From Synechococcus sp. A10-1-5-1 (GTDB lineage: Bacteria; Cyanobacteriota; Cyanobacteriia; PCC-6307; Cyanobiaceae): a DNA stretch of 64,000 nucleotides. The position numbers and the translations under genes were made by a program. This document shows, in pieces, positions 26,741 to 35,161 of the stretch. Numbering within the stretch: position 1 is the first letter of the stretch; the number at the start of each line of letters is the position of its first letter. The stretch is from assembly GCF_023115425.1 (NCBI RefSeq), contig NZ_CP096032.1, forward strand, positions 1,426,001-1,490,000. The letters run 5' to 3'. The notes under the pieces are model-generated. The model did not search any database, was not told the DNA's origin, and was given only the letters and a program-made list of their open reading frames with translations.

Positions 26741-26815
26741 AGGCCGTCCGGGCCGATTCGGCGTTGATTCAGCACTCGAACCCTAGACCGGCTGAAGCCA
26801 TTTGAACGGGTTGGC

Positions 26816-28210
26816 TCAATGCGGGAGCCGCCCTTTGGCTCGCTCCAGTTGAAGCCGAACCTGATCAAAGGCCGTCCCCCCTTCACTGCGTCGGGCAGCG
26901 ACCACCTGACGCGGATGAATGGCGTCAAAGATGTCGGCCTCGAAGGCAGCGTGCAGCTCCTGCCAACGCTCCAGCGGCAGCTCTCGCAACAGGACCCCCT
27001 CCTGCAGACAGGTTTTGACGAGGCCGCCCACCAATTGATAAGCCTCCCGGAAGGGGACACCTTTACCGACCAGGTAATCCGCCACATCCGTGGCGTTGGA
27101 AAAGTCACTCTCCACCGCCTGCTCCAGACGCTGCGGACGAAACTCGAGCCCCTCCTCAAACAAGATCGCCATCGCCTCCAGGCAAGCCAGGGTCGTGGCC
27201 ACGGCATCAAAGAGGGCCTCCTTGTCCTCCTGGAAATCCTTGTTGTAGGCCAGGGGCAAGCCCTTGATCATCACCAGCAGACCCTGCAGGTGACCAAACA
27301 CACGCCCGCACTTGCCCCGCACCAATTCGGGAACATCGGGGTTTTTCTTCTGGGGCATCAGGCTGCTGCCGGTGGCGCAGCGATCCGTGAGGCTGACGAA
27401 GCGAAACTCCTCGCTGGCCCAGAGGATCACCTCCTCGCTGAGGCGGCTCAGATGCACCATTACCAAGCTGGCGGCCGCACTGAACTCCACCGCAAAGTCG
27501 CGGTCACTCACCGCATCGAGGCTGTTGGCATAGACCTCGTCAAAACCCAAGGCCGCCGCCGTCTGACGCCGATCGATCGGCACTGGAGTCCCCGCCAGGG
27601 CCGCGGCCCCTAGCGGACAAATGTTGACCCGTTTGCGCAGATCCGTCAGGCGACCGCGATCCCGCTCCGCCATCTCCACATAGGCCAGCAGGTGATGGGC
27701 CAGACAGATGGGCTGGGCCCGCTGCAGGTGGGTGTAACCCGGGATCATCACCTCAGCGTGGGCATCGGCCTGGGCAAGCAGCGCCCGCTCGAAGCGCACC
27801 AAAGCGCCATCGATCGCATCGATCTGCCCCCGCAGCCAGAGCCGCAAATCCGTACCCACCTGGTCATTGCGGGAGCGACCGGTGTGGAGCTTTTTGCCCA
27901 GGGGCCCCAGGATCGCGATCAGCCTTCTCTCGACGGCGAAGTGAACGTCCTCATCCTCGAGACCAGGGTGGAACTGGCCAGCGGCCGCCTCCGCTCGGAC
28001 CTGCTCCAGACCACCCACCAGCTGCTCAGCCTCCTCGGCCGTGATCACCCCGGTGCTGCCCAACATCCGGGCATGGGCGATCGATCCATCCAGGTCCTGC
28101 TGTAGCAGGGTGATGTCAAAACCGATCGAGGCGTTGAAACGCTCAATCGCGGGATGCAGACCCTGCTCAAAGCGCTGACTCCAGGTGGAGGAAGAGGAAT
28201 CAACGGCCAT
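26816..28210 (-). CDS. argH: Argininosuccinate lyase
   Basis: Last enzyme of arginine synthesis, splitting argininosuccinate to arginine and fumarate. Length is 464 residues, normal for the family. The fumarase/aspartase signature [20 protein letters not shown] is present, along with [15 protein letters not shown] and [12 protein letters not shown], which carry the catalytic His and Ser regions. It follows the SpoIIE-type phosphatase by 24 bases. I see no regulatory element directly upstream. Confidence 0.97.
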   Translation of the reverse strand: MAVDSSSSTWSQRFEQGLHPAIERFNASIGFDITLLQQDLDGSIAHARMLGSTGVITAEEAEQLVGGLEQVRAEAAAGQFHPGLEDEDVHFAVERRLIAILGPLGKKLHTGRSRNDQVGTDLRLWLRGQIDAIDGALVRFERALLAQADAHAEVMIPGYTHLQRAQPICLAHHLLAYVEMAERDRGRLTDLRKRVNICPLGAAALAGTPVPIDRRQTAAALGFDEVYANSLDAVSDRDFAVEFSAAASLVMVHLSRLSEEVILWASEEFRFVSLTDRCATGSSLMPQKKNPDVPELVRGKCGRVFGHLQGLLVMIKGLPLAYNKDFQEDKEALFDAVATTLACLEAMAILFEEGLEFRPQRLEQAVESDFSNATDVADYLVGKGVPFREAYQLVGGLVKTCLQEGVLLRELPLERWQELHAAFEADIFDAIHPRQVVAARRSEGGTAFDQVRLQLERAKGRLPH

Positions 28211-28234
28211 CGGGCCCGATATCGCTGCTGAATC

Positions 28235-29635
28235 TCAGCTTGGCAGGCGACTACTCACGCTCGGCAGGGTCACCTCCTCGCGCACCTTCAACACCACCAT
28301 CGAGGCGTCGTCATCCAAGGGGCGATCGGGCCCGACGAAGCGATCGAGGCGAGCAAACAGCTGATCCAAGATCCCCTGGGCACCACCGCCAGAGCGGCAG
28401 GCCGTTTGCAGGGCCTGGACCAGGCGCTCCTCGTCAAAGCGCTCGCCGTTGAGGCCGGACGCTTCCGTGACGCCGTCGGTGTAGCAGAGCAACACATCGC
28501 CCGGCTCCAGCACGATCTGCTCGCATCCGTACTGGGCCTCGCTCTGCAGACCGATCAGCAGACCCGGCGCATCCAAGCGCTCGACTGCATGGCGAATCCG
28601 CCTCCAGATCAAGGGTGGGTTGTGGGCCGCATTCGCGTAGCGCAGCAACCGGGTACGGGGATCGAAATCGGAATAGAAGAGGGTGACGAAGCGGTGGGAT
28701 TGAGCCAGGTCCTCCTGGGCCAATTGGTTCAGGTCATGGAGGATCTGATCGGGGGGCAAGCCACTCGAAACCTCGGCCCGGAGCATGCCCCGCAGCAAGG
28801 TCATCAACAAACCCGCCGGGACCCCCTTGCCCATGACATCGCCAATCACCAGGGCCCAACGCCCCTGCTCCCGCTGCCGGCCAATCAGCTGGGGCCTAGT
28901 GGGAATGAAATCGAAGTAATCCCCGCCCACTTCAAACGCAGGACGGCAGCGCGCGGCCAATTCGACCCCCTCGATCACCGGGCAGTGGTCCGGCAACAAC
29001 TGGGCCTGAATTTCGCCGCCGGTGGAGAGCTGGCGATCGAGCCGCTCATGGCGCCGGGCTTCCTGGAGCAGCTGATCGCCTTCCACCGCGACGCCGGCCA
29101 GGTCCGCCACCAGTTGGACGTGGCGGCGGTGACTCTCGCTCCAGCTCAAGCCGGCCTTTGAGCCAAAGACGTACAAACGGCCTCGCACACGACTGCGGGC
29201 TGACAGGGAGGTGGCGACCAAGGGCCGATCCGCCAAGTGCCGGCGCACCAGCCCATCCAGCAGCTGGGCCACCGCCTCATCTCCTGAGGCCTGCTGAAGT
29301 GGTTCATCGGGCAGGGTTGCCAACTGGCGCAGCAATTCGGGGTGACTGCCATGGAGCTGCTCACGCCAGAGCCGCCCATCGGGGTGAAAAACCACCAGAG
29401 CAGCGCCTTCGGCCTCGACGAGGCGGGTGGCCACCAGAGGCACCAACTCCAGGAAACGCTCGAGGTTCGTGAAGCTGCGCAGCGCAAAAGCCAAGGACGC
29501 CAACAACTCCTGGTTGCGGCGCTGCTCCTTCCCCAAGCTGTCGAGCAGTTGGCGCAGTGAAGCGACGGCGGATGCCGGCTTCAGGGAGCCCACTCCACCG
29601 GGATGCGAATGATGGGCAGGCGGCACGGTGCTCAC
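28235..29635 (-). CDS. GAF-SpoIIE (PP2C-type) serine phosphatase
   Basis: 466 residues. Residues ~40-190 form a GAF-like sensor domain, ending in RGRLYVFGSKAGLSW. A helical linker follows (DLAGVAVEGDQLLQEARRHERLD, split here for brevity). The C-terminal half is the RsbU/SpoIIE phosphatase, with GGDYFDFIP, VIGDVMGKGVPAGLLM, YANAAHNPPL and LLCYTDGVTEASG supplying the Asp residues that bind two metals. It probably dephosphorylates an anti-sigma-factor antagonist. No such antagonist or kinase gene is adjacent. It lies between ftsY and argH on the same strand. Confidence 0.92.
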   Translation of the reverse strand: MSTVPPAHHSHPGGVGSLKPASAVASLRQLLDSLGKEQRRNQELLASLAFALRSFTNLERFLELVPLVATRLVEAEGAALVVFHPDGRLWREQLHGSHPELLRQLATLPDEPLQQASGDEAVAQLLDGLVRRHLADRPLVATSLSARSRVRGRLYVFGSKAGLSWSESHRRHVQLVADLAGVAVEGDQLLQEARRHERLDRQLSTGGEIQAQLLPDHCPVIEGVELAARCRPAFEVGGDYFDFIPTRPQLIGRQREQGRWALVIGDVMGKGVPAGLLMTLLRGMLRAEVSSGLPPDQILHDLNQLAQEDLAQSHRFVTLFYSDFDPRTRLLRYANAAHNPPLIWRRIRHAVERLDAPGLLIGLQSEAQYGCEQIVLEPGDVLLCYTDGVTEASGLNGERFDEERLVQALQTACRSGGGAQGILDQLFARLDRFVGPDRPLDDDASMVVLKVREEVTLPSVSSRLPS

Positions 29636-29665
29636 GTGCGCGCAAGATAGCCGCGATTGTTGGGC

Positions 29666-31138
29666 TTACTTGGCGAGGAGTGCTTCGACGAACTCGAAGC
29701 TGTTGAAAGGCCGCAAGTCGCGAATCCCTTCGCCGGCGCCGATGAAGCGAATCGGCAGCCCGGCTTCCGAGGAAACCGCCAAGGCGACGCCACCGCGGGA
29801 GCTGCCGTCGAGCTTGGTCAGCACGACACCAGTGAGACCGGCGGCCTGGGCAAAGGCCATGGCCTGCTTCAGACCGTTCTGGCCCTGGCTGGCGTCCAGC
29901 ACCAACAACGACTGGACCTCGGCATCCGGGGCGAGCTTGTCCACGATCCGGCGCACCTTGGAGAGCTCCTCCATCAGGTTGTGCTTGGTCTGCAGGCGAC
30001 CGGCGGTGTCCACCAGCACCAGGTCCGTGCCCTTGGCCTGGGCCGCACCGATCGCGTCATAAACCACCGCCGCAGGATCCGCATTGGCGGAGGGGTTCGA
30101 GACCACGGTGACGCCACTGCGTTCACCCCAAACCTGAACCTGTTGCACCGCCGCGGCCCGGAACGTATCCGCGGCCGCAATCAGACAGCTGTAGCCGCTG
30201 CGGATCGCCAAGTTGGCCAACTTGCCGAGGGTCGTGGTTTTACCCACCCCGTTCACCCCGACCATCAGCCAAACGTTCAAGCGACCGCGCTCTGGGGCAA
30301 GCAACGCCGTGCCACTGGCCTGGATCGGCTGATCGAGCAGACCCTTTAGCTGGTCTTTGAGGAAGCGAATCCCCTCCTCGGGCTCGACGACTTCCTCGTT
30401 GAGGCGCTTACGCAGGGCCTCCAGGACTTGGTCGGTGGCTTTCACGCCGACATCAGCGCGGAGCAACAGCGATTCGAGGTCATCGAGGACCTCAGGGGTC
30501 AGCGGGTCATCACCAAGGGTGTCGAGCAGCTGGGTGACAAAACCCTGGCGGGTCTTCTCCATGCCCCGGCGCAGGCGCCCAAGCCAATCAATTTCCTCGA
30601 GGGAAATGTCGGATAGCTGGCGGCCTTGGGCGGCCAACACCTCTGCCGACCAGGTGAAGTCCTCATCGAAATCCCCCAGGCTCGGAGCCGCCTCATCGGT
30701 CGCCGCCGGAGTCGGTTCAACGGGAGCAGCCGGGGTCTCGATGGCCCGCTCCAGCTGCTCCTGTTGGCGCTGGGCTCGCTGGGCCGCGGCCTGCTCCAAC
30801 AACGACAAGCCAACAGCGGGCTCGGGGGTCTGGACAGCCTGTACGGGATCCTGAGCCGATACCGGCGTGGGATCGGGCTCTGGAGTGGGCTCGACTGGAG
30901 GGGTTGGTTCAGGTTCTGGCTCAGCCGCAGCCGCAGCCACTTCCTGCTTTTGCGCTTCCTGCTGGGCCTTCAGGCGGGCGTAGGCCTGGCGCGCCCAATC
31001 GAGAGCGTCCTGATCAATATCTGAGGGCGCTTCTACTGCAGGGGCCTCTTCCTGGGCAGGCGGCTCAGCGGCCTGTTCCGGCTGGGGATCCTGGGGGTTC
31101 TGAGGGGCCGCGCTGCGATTGAACCAGTCGTAAACCAT
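29666..31138 (-). CDS. ftsY: Signal recognition particle receptor FtsY
   Basis: GTPase that docks signal recognition particles at the membrane for cotranslational insertion. The first ~170 residues are a low-complexity acidic, Pro/Glu/Ala/Gln-rich A domain. The N domain follows, then the G domain with GVNGVGKTTTLGKLA, the insertion-box region around AADTFRAAA, VLVDTAGRLQTKHNL and TKLDGSSRGG. Length is 490 residues. It lies 8 bases after nusB ends and 30 bases before the phosphatase gene. Confidence 0.97.
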   Translation of the reverse strand: MVYDWFNRSAAPQNPQDPQPEQAAEPPAQEEAPAVEAPSDIDQDALDWARQAYARLKAQQEAQKQEVAAAAAEPEPEPTPPVEPTPEPDPTPVSAQDPVQAVQTPEPAVGLSLLEQAAAQRAQRQQEQLERAIETPAAPVEPTPAATDEAAPSLGDFDEDFTWSAEVLAAQGRQLSDISLEEIDWLGRLRRGMEKTRQGFVTQLLDTLGDDPLTPEVLDDLESLLLRADVGVKATDQVLEALRKRLNEEVVEPEEGIRFLKDQLKGLLDQPIQASGTALLAPERGRLNVWLMVGVNGVGKTTTLGKLANLAIRSGYSCLIAAADTFRAAAVQQVQVWGERSGVTVVSNPSANADPAAVVYDAIGAAQAKGTDLVLVDTAGRLQTKHNLMEELSKVRRIVDKLAPDAEVQSLLVLDASQGQNGLKQAMAFAQAAGLTGVVLTKLDGSSRGGVALAVSSEAGLPIRFIGAGEGIRDLRPFNSFEFVEALLAK

Positions 31139-31146
31139 GCCGTCTC

Positions 31147-31773
31147 TCAGCTCTTGGCGGGGGCGTTGGTGAAACGACGCAGCACACCGTTGATCATGCG
31201 GCGCCCCTGCTCGTCGCTGTAGCGATTGGCCAGCTCGACGGCCTCATTGCAAGCCACCGGCGCGGGGGTGTTGAACTGCTCGATGTCCACGGCTGCGAGC
31301 CGCAGGATGTCCCGGTCAATCCGAGGGAGCCTGGTGAGGCGCCAACCCTCCATGACCGCATCCAAACGCTGATCCAAATCAGTACGACCGGAGAGCACAG
31401 CCCGAGCGCGGTCGATGGCACCGCGTCGGATCTCCTCTTGATCCGAAAGCATCAGCAGCCGGGGTAGCTCCAAGCTCGCGGACAGGCGATTAAGGCCGTT
31501 CTCAGCGTGCTCCAATCCGTCCTGCAGGTGCTGGCGAATGCGGGGCAACTGACCCACAGCGCCCTGATCCTGCAACTCACTATCCAAAAGCTGCTGTTGA
31601 GCCGCCTGCAGTTCGGTCGCGGCCTGATCCAGGGCCTCACGCACGTGTTGACTCAGGGAGGCCAGGGCCTGTTGCAGGAGAGTGTCGAGGGACGTCTCGG
31701 CACTGGGCTGACGGTCACTGACCTGTCCCAGCATCAGCAGGGCCAGTTCACGGGCTACGGAGCGGCTCTGCAT
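31147..31773 (-). CDS. nusB: Transcription antitermination factor NusB
   Basis: RNA-binding factor that works with NusE in rRNA antitermination. 208 residues, longer than E. coli NusB because of an inserted helical, Gln-rich middle part, as is common in cyanobacteria. The start SRSVARELALLMLGQVSD and the C-terminal RIDRDILRLAAVDIEQF followed by NEAVELANRYSDEQGRRMINGVL are typical of the NusB fold. Its start shares one base with the stop of the DUF502 gene (TGATG), so the two are coupled. Confidence 0.95.
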   Translation of the reverse strand: MQSRSVARELALLMLGQVSDRQPSAETSLDTLLQQALASLSQHVREALDQAATELQAAQQQLLDSELQDQGAVGQLPRIRQHLQDGLEHAENGLNRLSASLELPRLLMLSDQEEIRRGAIDRARAVLSGRTDLDQRLDAVMEGWRLTRLPRIDRDILRLAAVDIEQFNTPAPVACNEAVELANRYSDEQGRRMINGVLRRFTNAPAKS

Positions 31774-32522
31774 CAGGCCTTATTGGATGGAAGGGGGGAG
31801 TAGGCGGGGGCTCGCAACTGAGCGAGGAGACTCGAGAAACTACGGCTGGCAGGGGTTTCACGCTCGTCGGGATTGACGATGCCTGCCGAGATGATCGTGC
31901 GGAATGCATCTTCCACCGAGAGATCCAGATCCTGAACCGAGGACTCCGGCACCACGGCGTACCAACCGGTGGTGGGGTTCGGGGCCGTGGGGATAAAGAC
32001 ACTCAGCATCGGCTTGTCAAAGCCCGCCGAGAGGGTCGCCCCCAGCACACCGGTGACAAAGCCCAGGGCGTAGAGCCCCTCACGGGGGTATTCCACCAAC
32101 ACCACACGGCGAAAACGGCTGGAGTTATCCCGAAGGAAGGTCTCCAGCAATTGCTTGAGGGTTTTGTAAACGGACCCAGCCACGGGGATCCGCTGCAGGG
32201 TGCCCTCACCGAACTCCAGCAACCAGCGGCCGACGATGTTGCGGGCCATCAGGCCGATCAACAGGATCCCCAGCAGGGGAACAAGCAGGCCCAGGCCCAG
32301 GTTGATCAACTCCTGGAGAACAGGGTTGAGGGTGTTGAACGGGTTGAGCTGCTTCGGAATCGACGTCAGGAACGCCAGGACGAAGCGGCTCACCGTCGTG
32401 GCTAGCCAAATGGTGGTGGCGAGGGGAATCACCACCAACAGGCCTGCAATCAGGTCGTTTTTGAGGTCCTGCTGGAGACGATCGCCCAGCGGTTGCTCAG
32501 GTCTGGGGCTGGATTGCACCAC
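31773..32522 (-). CDS. DUF502-family membrane protein
   Basis: 249 residues with two long hydrophobic helices, the first in DLIAGLLVVIPLATTIWLA and the second in LGLGLLVPLLGILLIGLMA. A conserved soluble domain follows, with GEGTLQRIPVAGSVYKTLKQ, VVLVEYPREGLYALGFVTG and FIPTAPNPTTGWYAVVP. This is the DUF502 pattern, related to plant LIKE-COV proteins; the molecular function is unknown. The gene leads into nusB with a one-base overlap, an arrangement I recall as conserved in picocyanobacteria. Confidence 0.92.
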   Translation of the reverse strand: MVQSSPRPEQPLGDRLQQDLKNDLIAGLLVVIPLATTIWLATTVSRFVLAFLTSIPKQLNPFNTLNPVLQELINLGLGLLVPLLGILLIGLMARNIVGRWLLEFGEGTLQRIPVAGSVYKTLKQLLETFLRDNSSRFRRVVLVEYPREGLYALGFVTGVLGATLSAGFDKPMLSVFIPTAPNPTTGWYAVVPESSVQDLDLSVEDAFRTIISAGIVNPDERETPASRSFSSLLAQLRAPAYSPLPSNKA

Positions 32523-32540
32523 TGATTTGCGTCGCTCGAC

Positions 32541-32558
32541 TGGCCGGAATTCCGGTCA
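32541..32558. repeat. Palindrome between the HpsJ-like and DUF502 genes
   Basis: CCGGAATTCCGG at 32544-32555 is a perfect 12-base palindrome. It extends to 32541-32558 with one unpaired step. It lies in the 68-base spacer just upstream of the DUF502-nusB-ftsY unit, so it could be an operator or a hairpin in the leader. No T-run follows on either strand, which argues against an intrinsic terminator. Confidence 0.35.
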
Positions 32559-32590
32559 CAAAGGGCCAACCTGCAACTTAGCCAGTCGCC

Positions 32591-33241
32591 CTACAGAACA
32601 GCTGCCAGGGCGAGCAACGCAAAGGCGATCACAAGGACCACGGCGGTACCCGTCCCACCGATCCGGCGTTGGTTCAGTGCCAGATCCCGGCGGGTTTCGG
32701 CCTGCTTGATCTGGTTTTCAGCCTGCTGCAACTGGCTTTCCATGAAAGCGCGCGCGGCCTTCTTCTTCTCCTCGTCGCTTGCAGCCTCAGGGATTTGGCC
32801 GTTCTGCACTCCCTGATCGATCACCTGCTCGAGCACCTTGGGATTGTCGAGCTGGGCCTTGGCGAGCTCCAGCTGACCACGCTGGGCTTGCAGGGACTGG
32901 TTGGTCTGGTCGCTCAGGCTCTGGTCACCGCTGATGGTGGCGGGAACCGTGAACAGCAGAGCCAACGCCAGAACACCGCTGATGACGCAAACCGTCCAGC
33001 GCAGGGGGTTCGGGCCGGACAGTGGATCCTCCAGACGCGCGCCAAGGAGCATCAACAGCATTCCCACCAGGGCCATCGGCGACTGGGTGATCAGGGTGGA
33101 GCTGAGCAGCTGACGGAAGCTCTCATCGCCCCAACCATTGACCGACAGCACGGCCAAAAGCTGGAGGGCCAGCAGAACCACCAGGGTGATCCCGAGCCAG
33201 CGCAACAGACTGGAGAAGCGTCCTGCAACTGCTGAACTCAC
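32591..33241 (-). CDS. HpsJ-like membrane protein
   Basis: 216 residues from GTG 33241 (SSAVAGRFSSLLRW). Three hydrophobic helices lie in the N-terminal half (about 14-32, 45-65 and 75-95). A ~90-residue charged coiled-coil-like region rich in Gln, Lys and Glu follows (QAQRGQLELAKAQLD through QLQQAENQIKQAETRRD), then a C-terminal hydrophobic helix. This layout fits cyanobacterial proteins annotated HpsJ, named for hormogonium polysaccharide; in unicellular strains the role is unknown. The start is 17 bases from that of the divergent queG gene. Confidence 0.72.
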   Translation of the reverse strand: MSSAVAGRFSSLLRWLGITLVVLLALQLLAVLSVNGWGDESFRQLLSSTLITQSPMALVGMLLMLLGARLEDPLSGPNPLRWTVCVISGVLALALLFTVPATISGDQSLSDQTNQSLQAQRGQLELAKAQLDNPKVLEQVIDQGVQNGQIPEAASDEEKKKAARAFMESQLQQAENQIKQAETRRDLALNQRRIGGTGTAVVLVIAFALLALAAVL

Positions 33242-33258
33242 TGGGAGGGCCTTGGAAG

Positions 33259-34227
33259 TTGAGCAAGCGTAGGGGCGATCAACCCAAGCCACAGCCCCTT
33301 CCGGCTGAGGTTCTGGTCAGGGCGCTCAAAACCAAAGCCTTGGACTTGGGCTTCAGCCTGGTGGGGATTGCCTCAGCAGGCGGCAGTGAGCGGATGCGCC
33401 TGCGCAACGCCGCCCTGCAGCGCTGGCTGAATGCCGGACATCACGGGGAAATGGCCTGGATGCAGGACCCCAGGCGACAAGCGATTGAGGCGCTATTGCC
33501 GGGAGTCCGCAGTGTTGTGGCGGTCGGCCTCAACTACTACGTCGATGCCGAACCAGCACCCGGCAGCTTGAAGGTGGCCCGTTACGGCTGGGGCCGGGAC
33601 TACCACCGGGTCATCGATGGGCGCTTGCGTGCCCTGGGGCGTTGGCTCGAAGACCAGCAGCCGCAAGCCCTATGGCGCGCCTGCGTCGACAGCTCGCCCC
33701 TGCTGGACAAGGCCTGGGCTGAGGAAGCCGGCCTGGGCTGGATCGGGAAACACAGCAACCTGATCAACCGCGACTGGGGGTCGTGGCTGCTGATCGGGCA
33801 CCTGCTGACCAGCATGGACCTCCCCGCAGACGAACCCGCCACGCCCCACTGCGGGGCCTGCCGCGCCTGTCTGGACGCCTGCCCCACGGGCGCCATCCGC
33901 GAACCCTTCGTCGTCGATGGCCGCCGCTGCCTGGCCTTCCACACCATCGAAAACCGAGCGGAGCAACTGCCAGAAGAGATCGCCAGCAGCTTGAACGGCT
34001 GGGTGGCCGGCTGCGACATCTGCCAAGACGTCTGCCCCTGGAACCAAGGGGAACTGGTCTCCAGCAGCGATGCCGACCTACAGCCCCGTCCCTGGTGGCT
34101 GGATCTGCAAGGAGCCGACGCCCTGGGCTGGAGCGATGGGGACTGGGACGAGAAGCTCCGGGCCTCGGCCCTGCGGCGAATCAAACCCGCGATGTGGAGG
34201 CGAAACATTGCAGCAGCCCTAGGCTGA
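33259..34227 (+). CDS. queG: Epoxyqueuosine reductase
   Basis: Cobalamin- and 4Fe-4S-dependent enzyme that reduces epoxyqueuosine to queuosine in tRNA anticodons. 322 residues. The two ferredoxin-like cluster motifs are CGACRACLDACPTGAI (about 197-212) and CDICQDVCPWN (about 252-262). WIGKHSNLINRDWGSWLLIG in the middle is characteristic of QueG. The start is probably the TTG at 33259, since sequence similarity should begin near LVRALKTKALDLGFSLVGI. It is 21 bases upstream of the TPR gene on the same strand. Confidence 0.93.
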   Translation: MSKRRGDQPKPQPLPAEVLVRALKTKALDLGFSLVGIASAGGSERMRLRNAALQRWLNAGHHGEMAWMQDPRRQAIEALLPGVRSVVAVGLNYYVDAEPAPGSLKVARYGWGRDYHRVIDGRLRALGRWLEDQQPQALWRACVDSSPLLDKAWAEEAGLGWIGKHSNLINRDWGSWLLIGHLLTSMDLPADEPATPHCGACRACLDACPTGAIREPFVVDGRRCLAFHTIENRAEQLPEEIASSLNGWVAGCDICQDVCPWNQGELVSSSDADLQPRPWWLDLQGADALGWSDGDWDEKLRASALRRIKPAMWRRNIAAALG

Positions 34228-34248
34228 GCACTCGATCGATCTGCATCG

Positions 34249-35136
34249 ATGGCTGCGCGCTGGTTGAAGGTTCTCGCCGCAGCGCCCCTGATGCTGGCCA
34301 GCCTCACTGGAAGCCCTGCCAAAGCTCTGGTCCCCTACGTGGTGCTGCCCAGCGAGCGCAACCTCGAAGCCGCAGGCCTGGGCATTGCACAAGCCGCCAG
34401 CCGACTCCTAAAGCTCGGTCAGGCCGAGGAAGCCGCGAGCTTGGCGGCCCTGACCGTTCAACTGATCCCCACCGATGCCCGGGGCTGGCTGCTGCTGGCT
34501 GAAGCCCAGTTGCGCAGCGGCGAGGACGCCGAAGCCTCCGCATCCCTCGAGCAAGCGCGGAACCTCGATCCCCGCAACGCCGGAATCCTCTTTGCCCAGG
34601 GCTCGTTAGCCCTCAAAGCGAACCAACCGGCCCGCGCGATTGAGTTGATCCGCGAAGGGCAGCGGATCGACGACAAGAACGCCGGCTCCTACTTCGATCT
34701 CGGCAATGGCTACATCCTGCTAGGAGAATCCAAAGCCGCGCTTTCGGCCTTTGAGCGAGCGTCAAAGCTGCGCAGCGATTTCTGGGAAGCGATCAACAAC
34801 CAATCCCTGGTGCTCTACGAGCAGCGCAAGGACACCGAAGCCATCCGGCGCTGGCGATCCGTGCTCACAATTCGACCCACGGCAGCCGAACCGATGCTGG
34901 CCCTGGCTGCAGCGCTCAATGCCCAGGACCCTGGCAATGGCGAAAGCCTGGATCTGGCCAAGCAGGCCCTGGCTGGCGATCCCAACTACGTCCTCAGCAG
35001 CTATCAGCAGGAACAGCTCTGGGGCAGTCGCCTGCGCGAGGCCGCCAGCGTCCTGCTGGCGAACACCAGCCTGAAGGGCGATGTGGAGCGGGCTCAGGCC
35101 AATGCGGATGCTGAGCCCGTAGAAGAACCTCGGTAG
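34249..35136 (+). CDS. TPR-repeat protein with N-terminal export signal
   Basis: 295 residues. The N-terminus (MAARWLKVLAAAPLMLASLT) is a plausible signal peptide with cleavage after an Ala near residue 28. From about residue 40 to 250 the protein is tetratricopeptide repeats, for example AGILFAQGSLALKANQPARA and SYFDLGNGYILLGESKAALS. The tail is acidic. Such proteins are scaffolds, and no catalytic motif is present. The position between queG and the topoisomerase gene matches, from memory, other picocyanobacteria. Confidence 0.88.
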   Translation: MAARWLKVLAAAPLMLASLTGSPAKALVPYVVLPSERNLEAAGLGIAQAASRLLKLGQAEEAASLAALTVQLIPTDARGWLLLAEAQLRSGEDAEASASLEQARNLDPRNAGILFAQGSLALKANQPARAIELIREGQRIDDKNAGSYFDLGNGYILLGESKAALSAFERASKLRSDFWEAINNQSLVLYEQRKDTEAIRRWRSVLTIRPTAAEPMLALAAALNAQDPGNGESLDLAKQALAGDPNYVLSSYQQEQLWGSRLREAASVLLANTSLKGDVERAQANADAEPVEEPR

Positions 35137-35161
35137 GCTGAGCCGCACTTTCTGACCTCGG

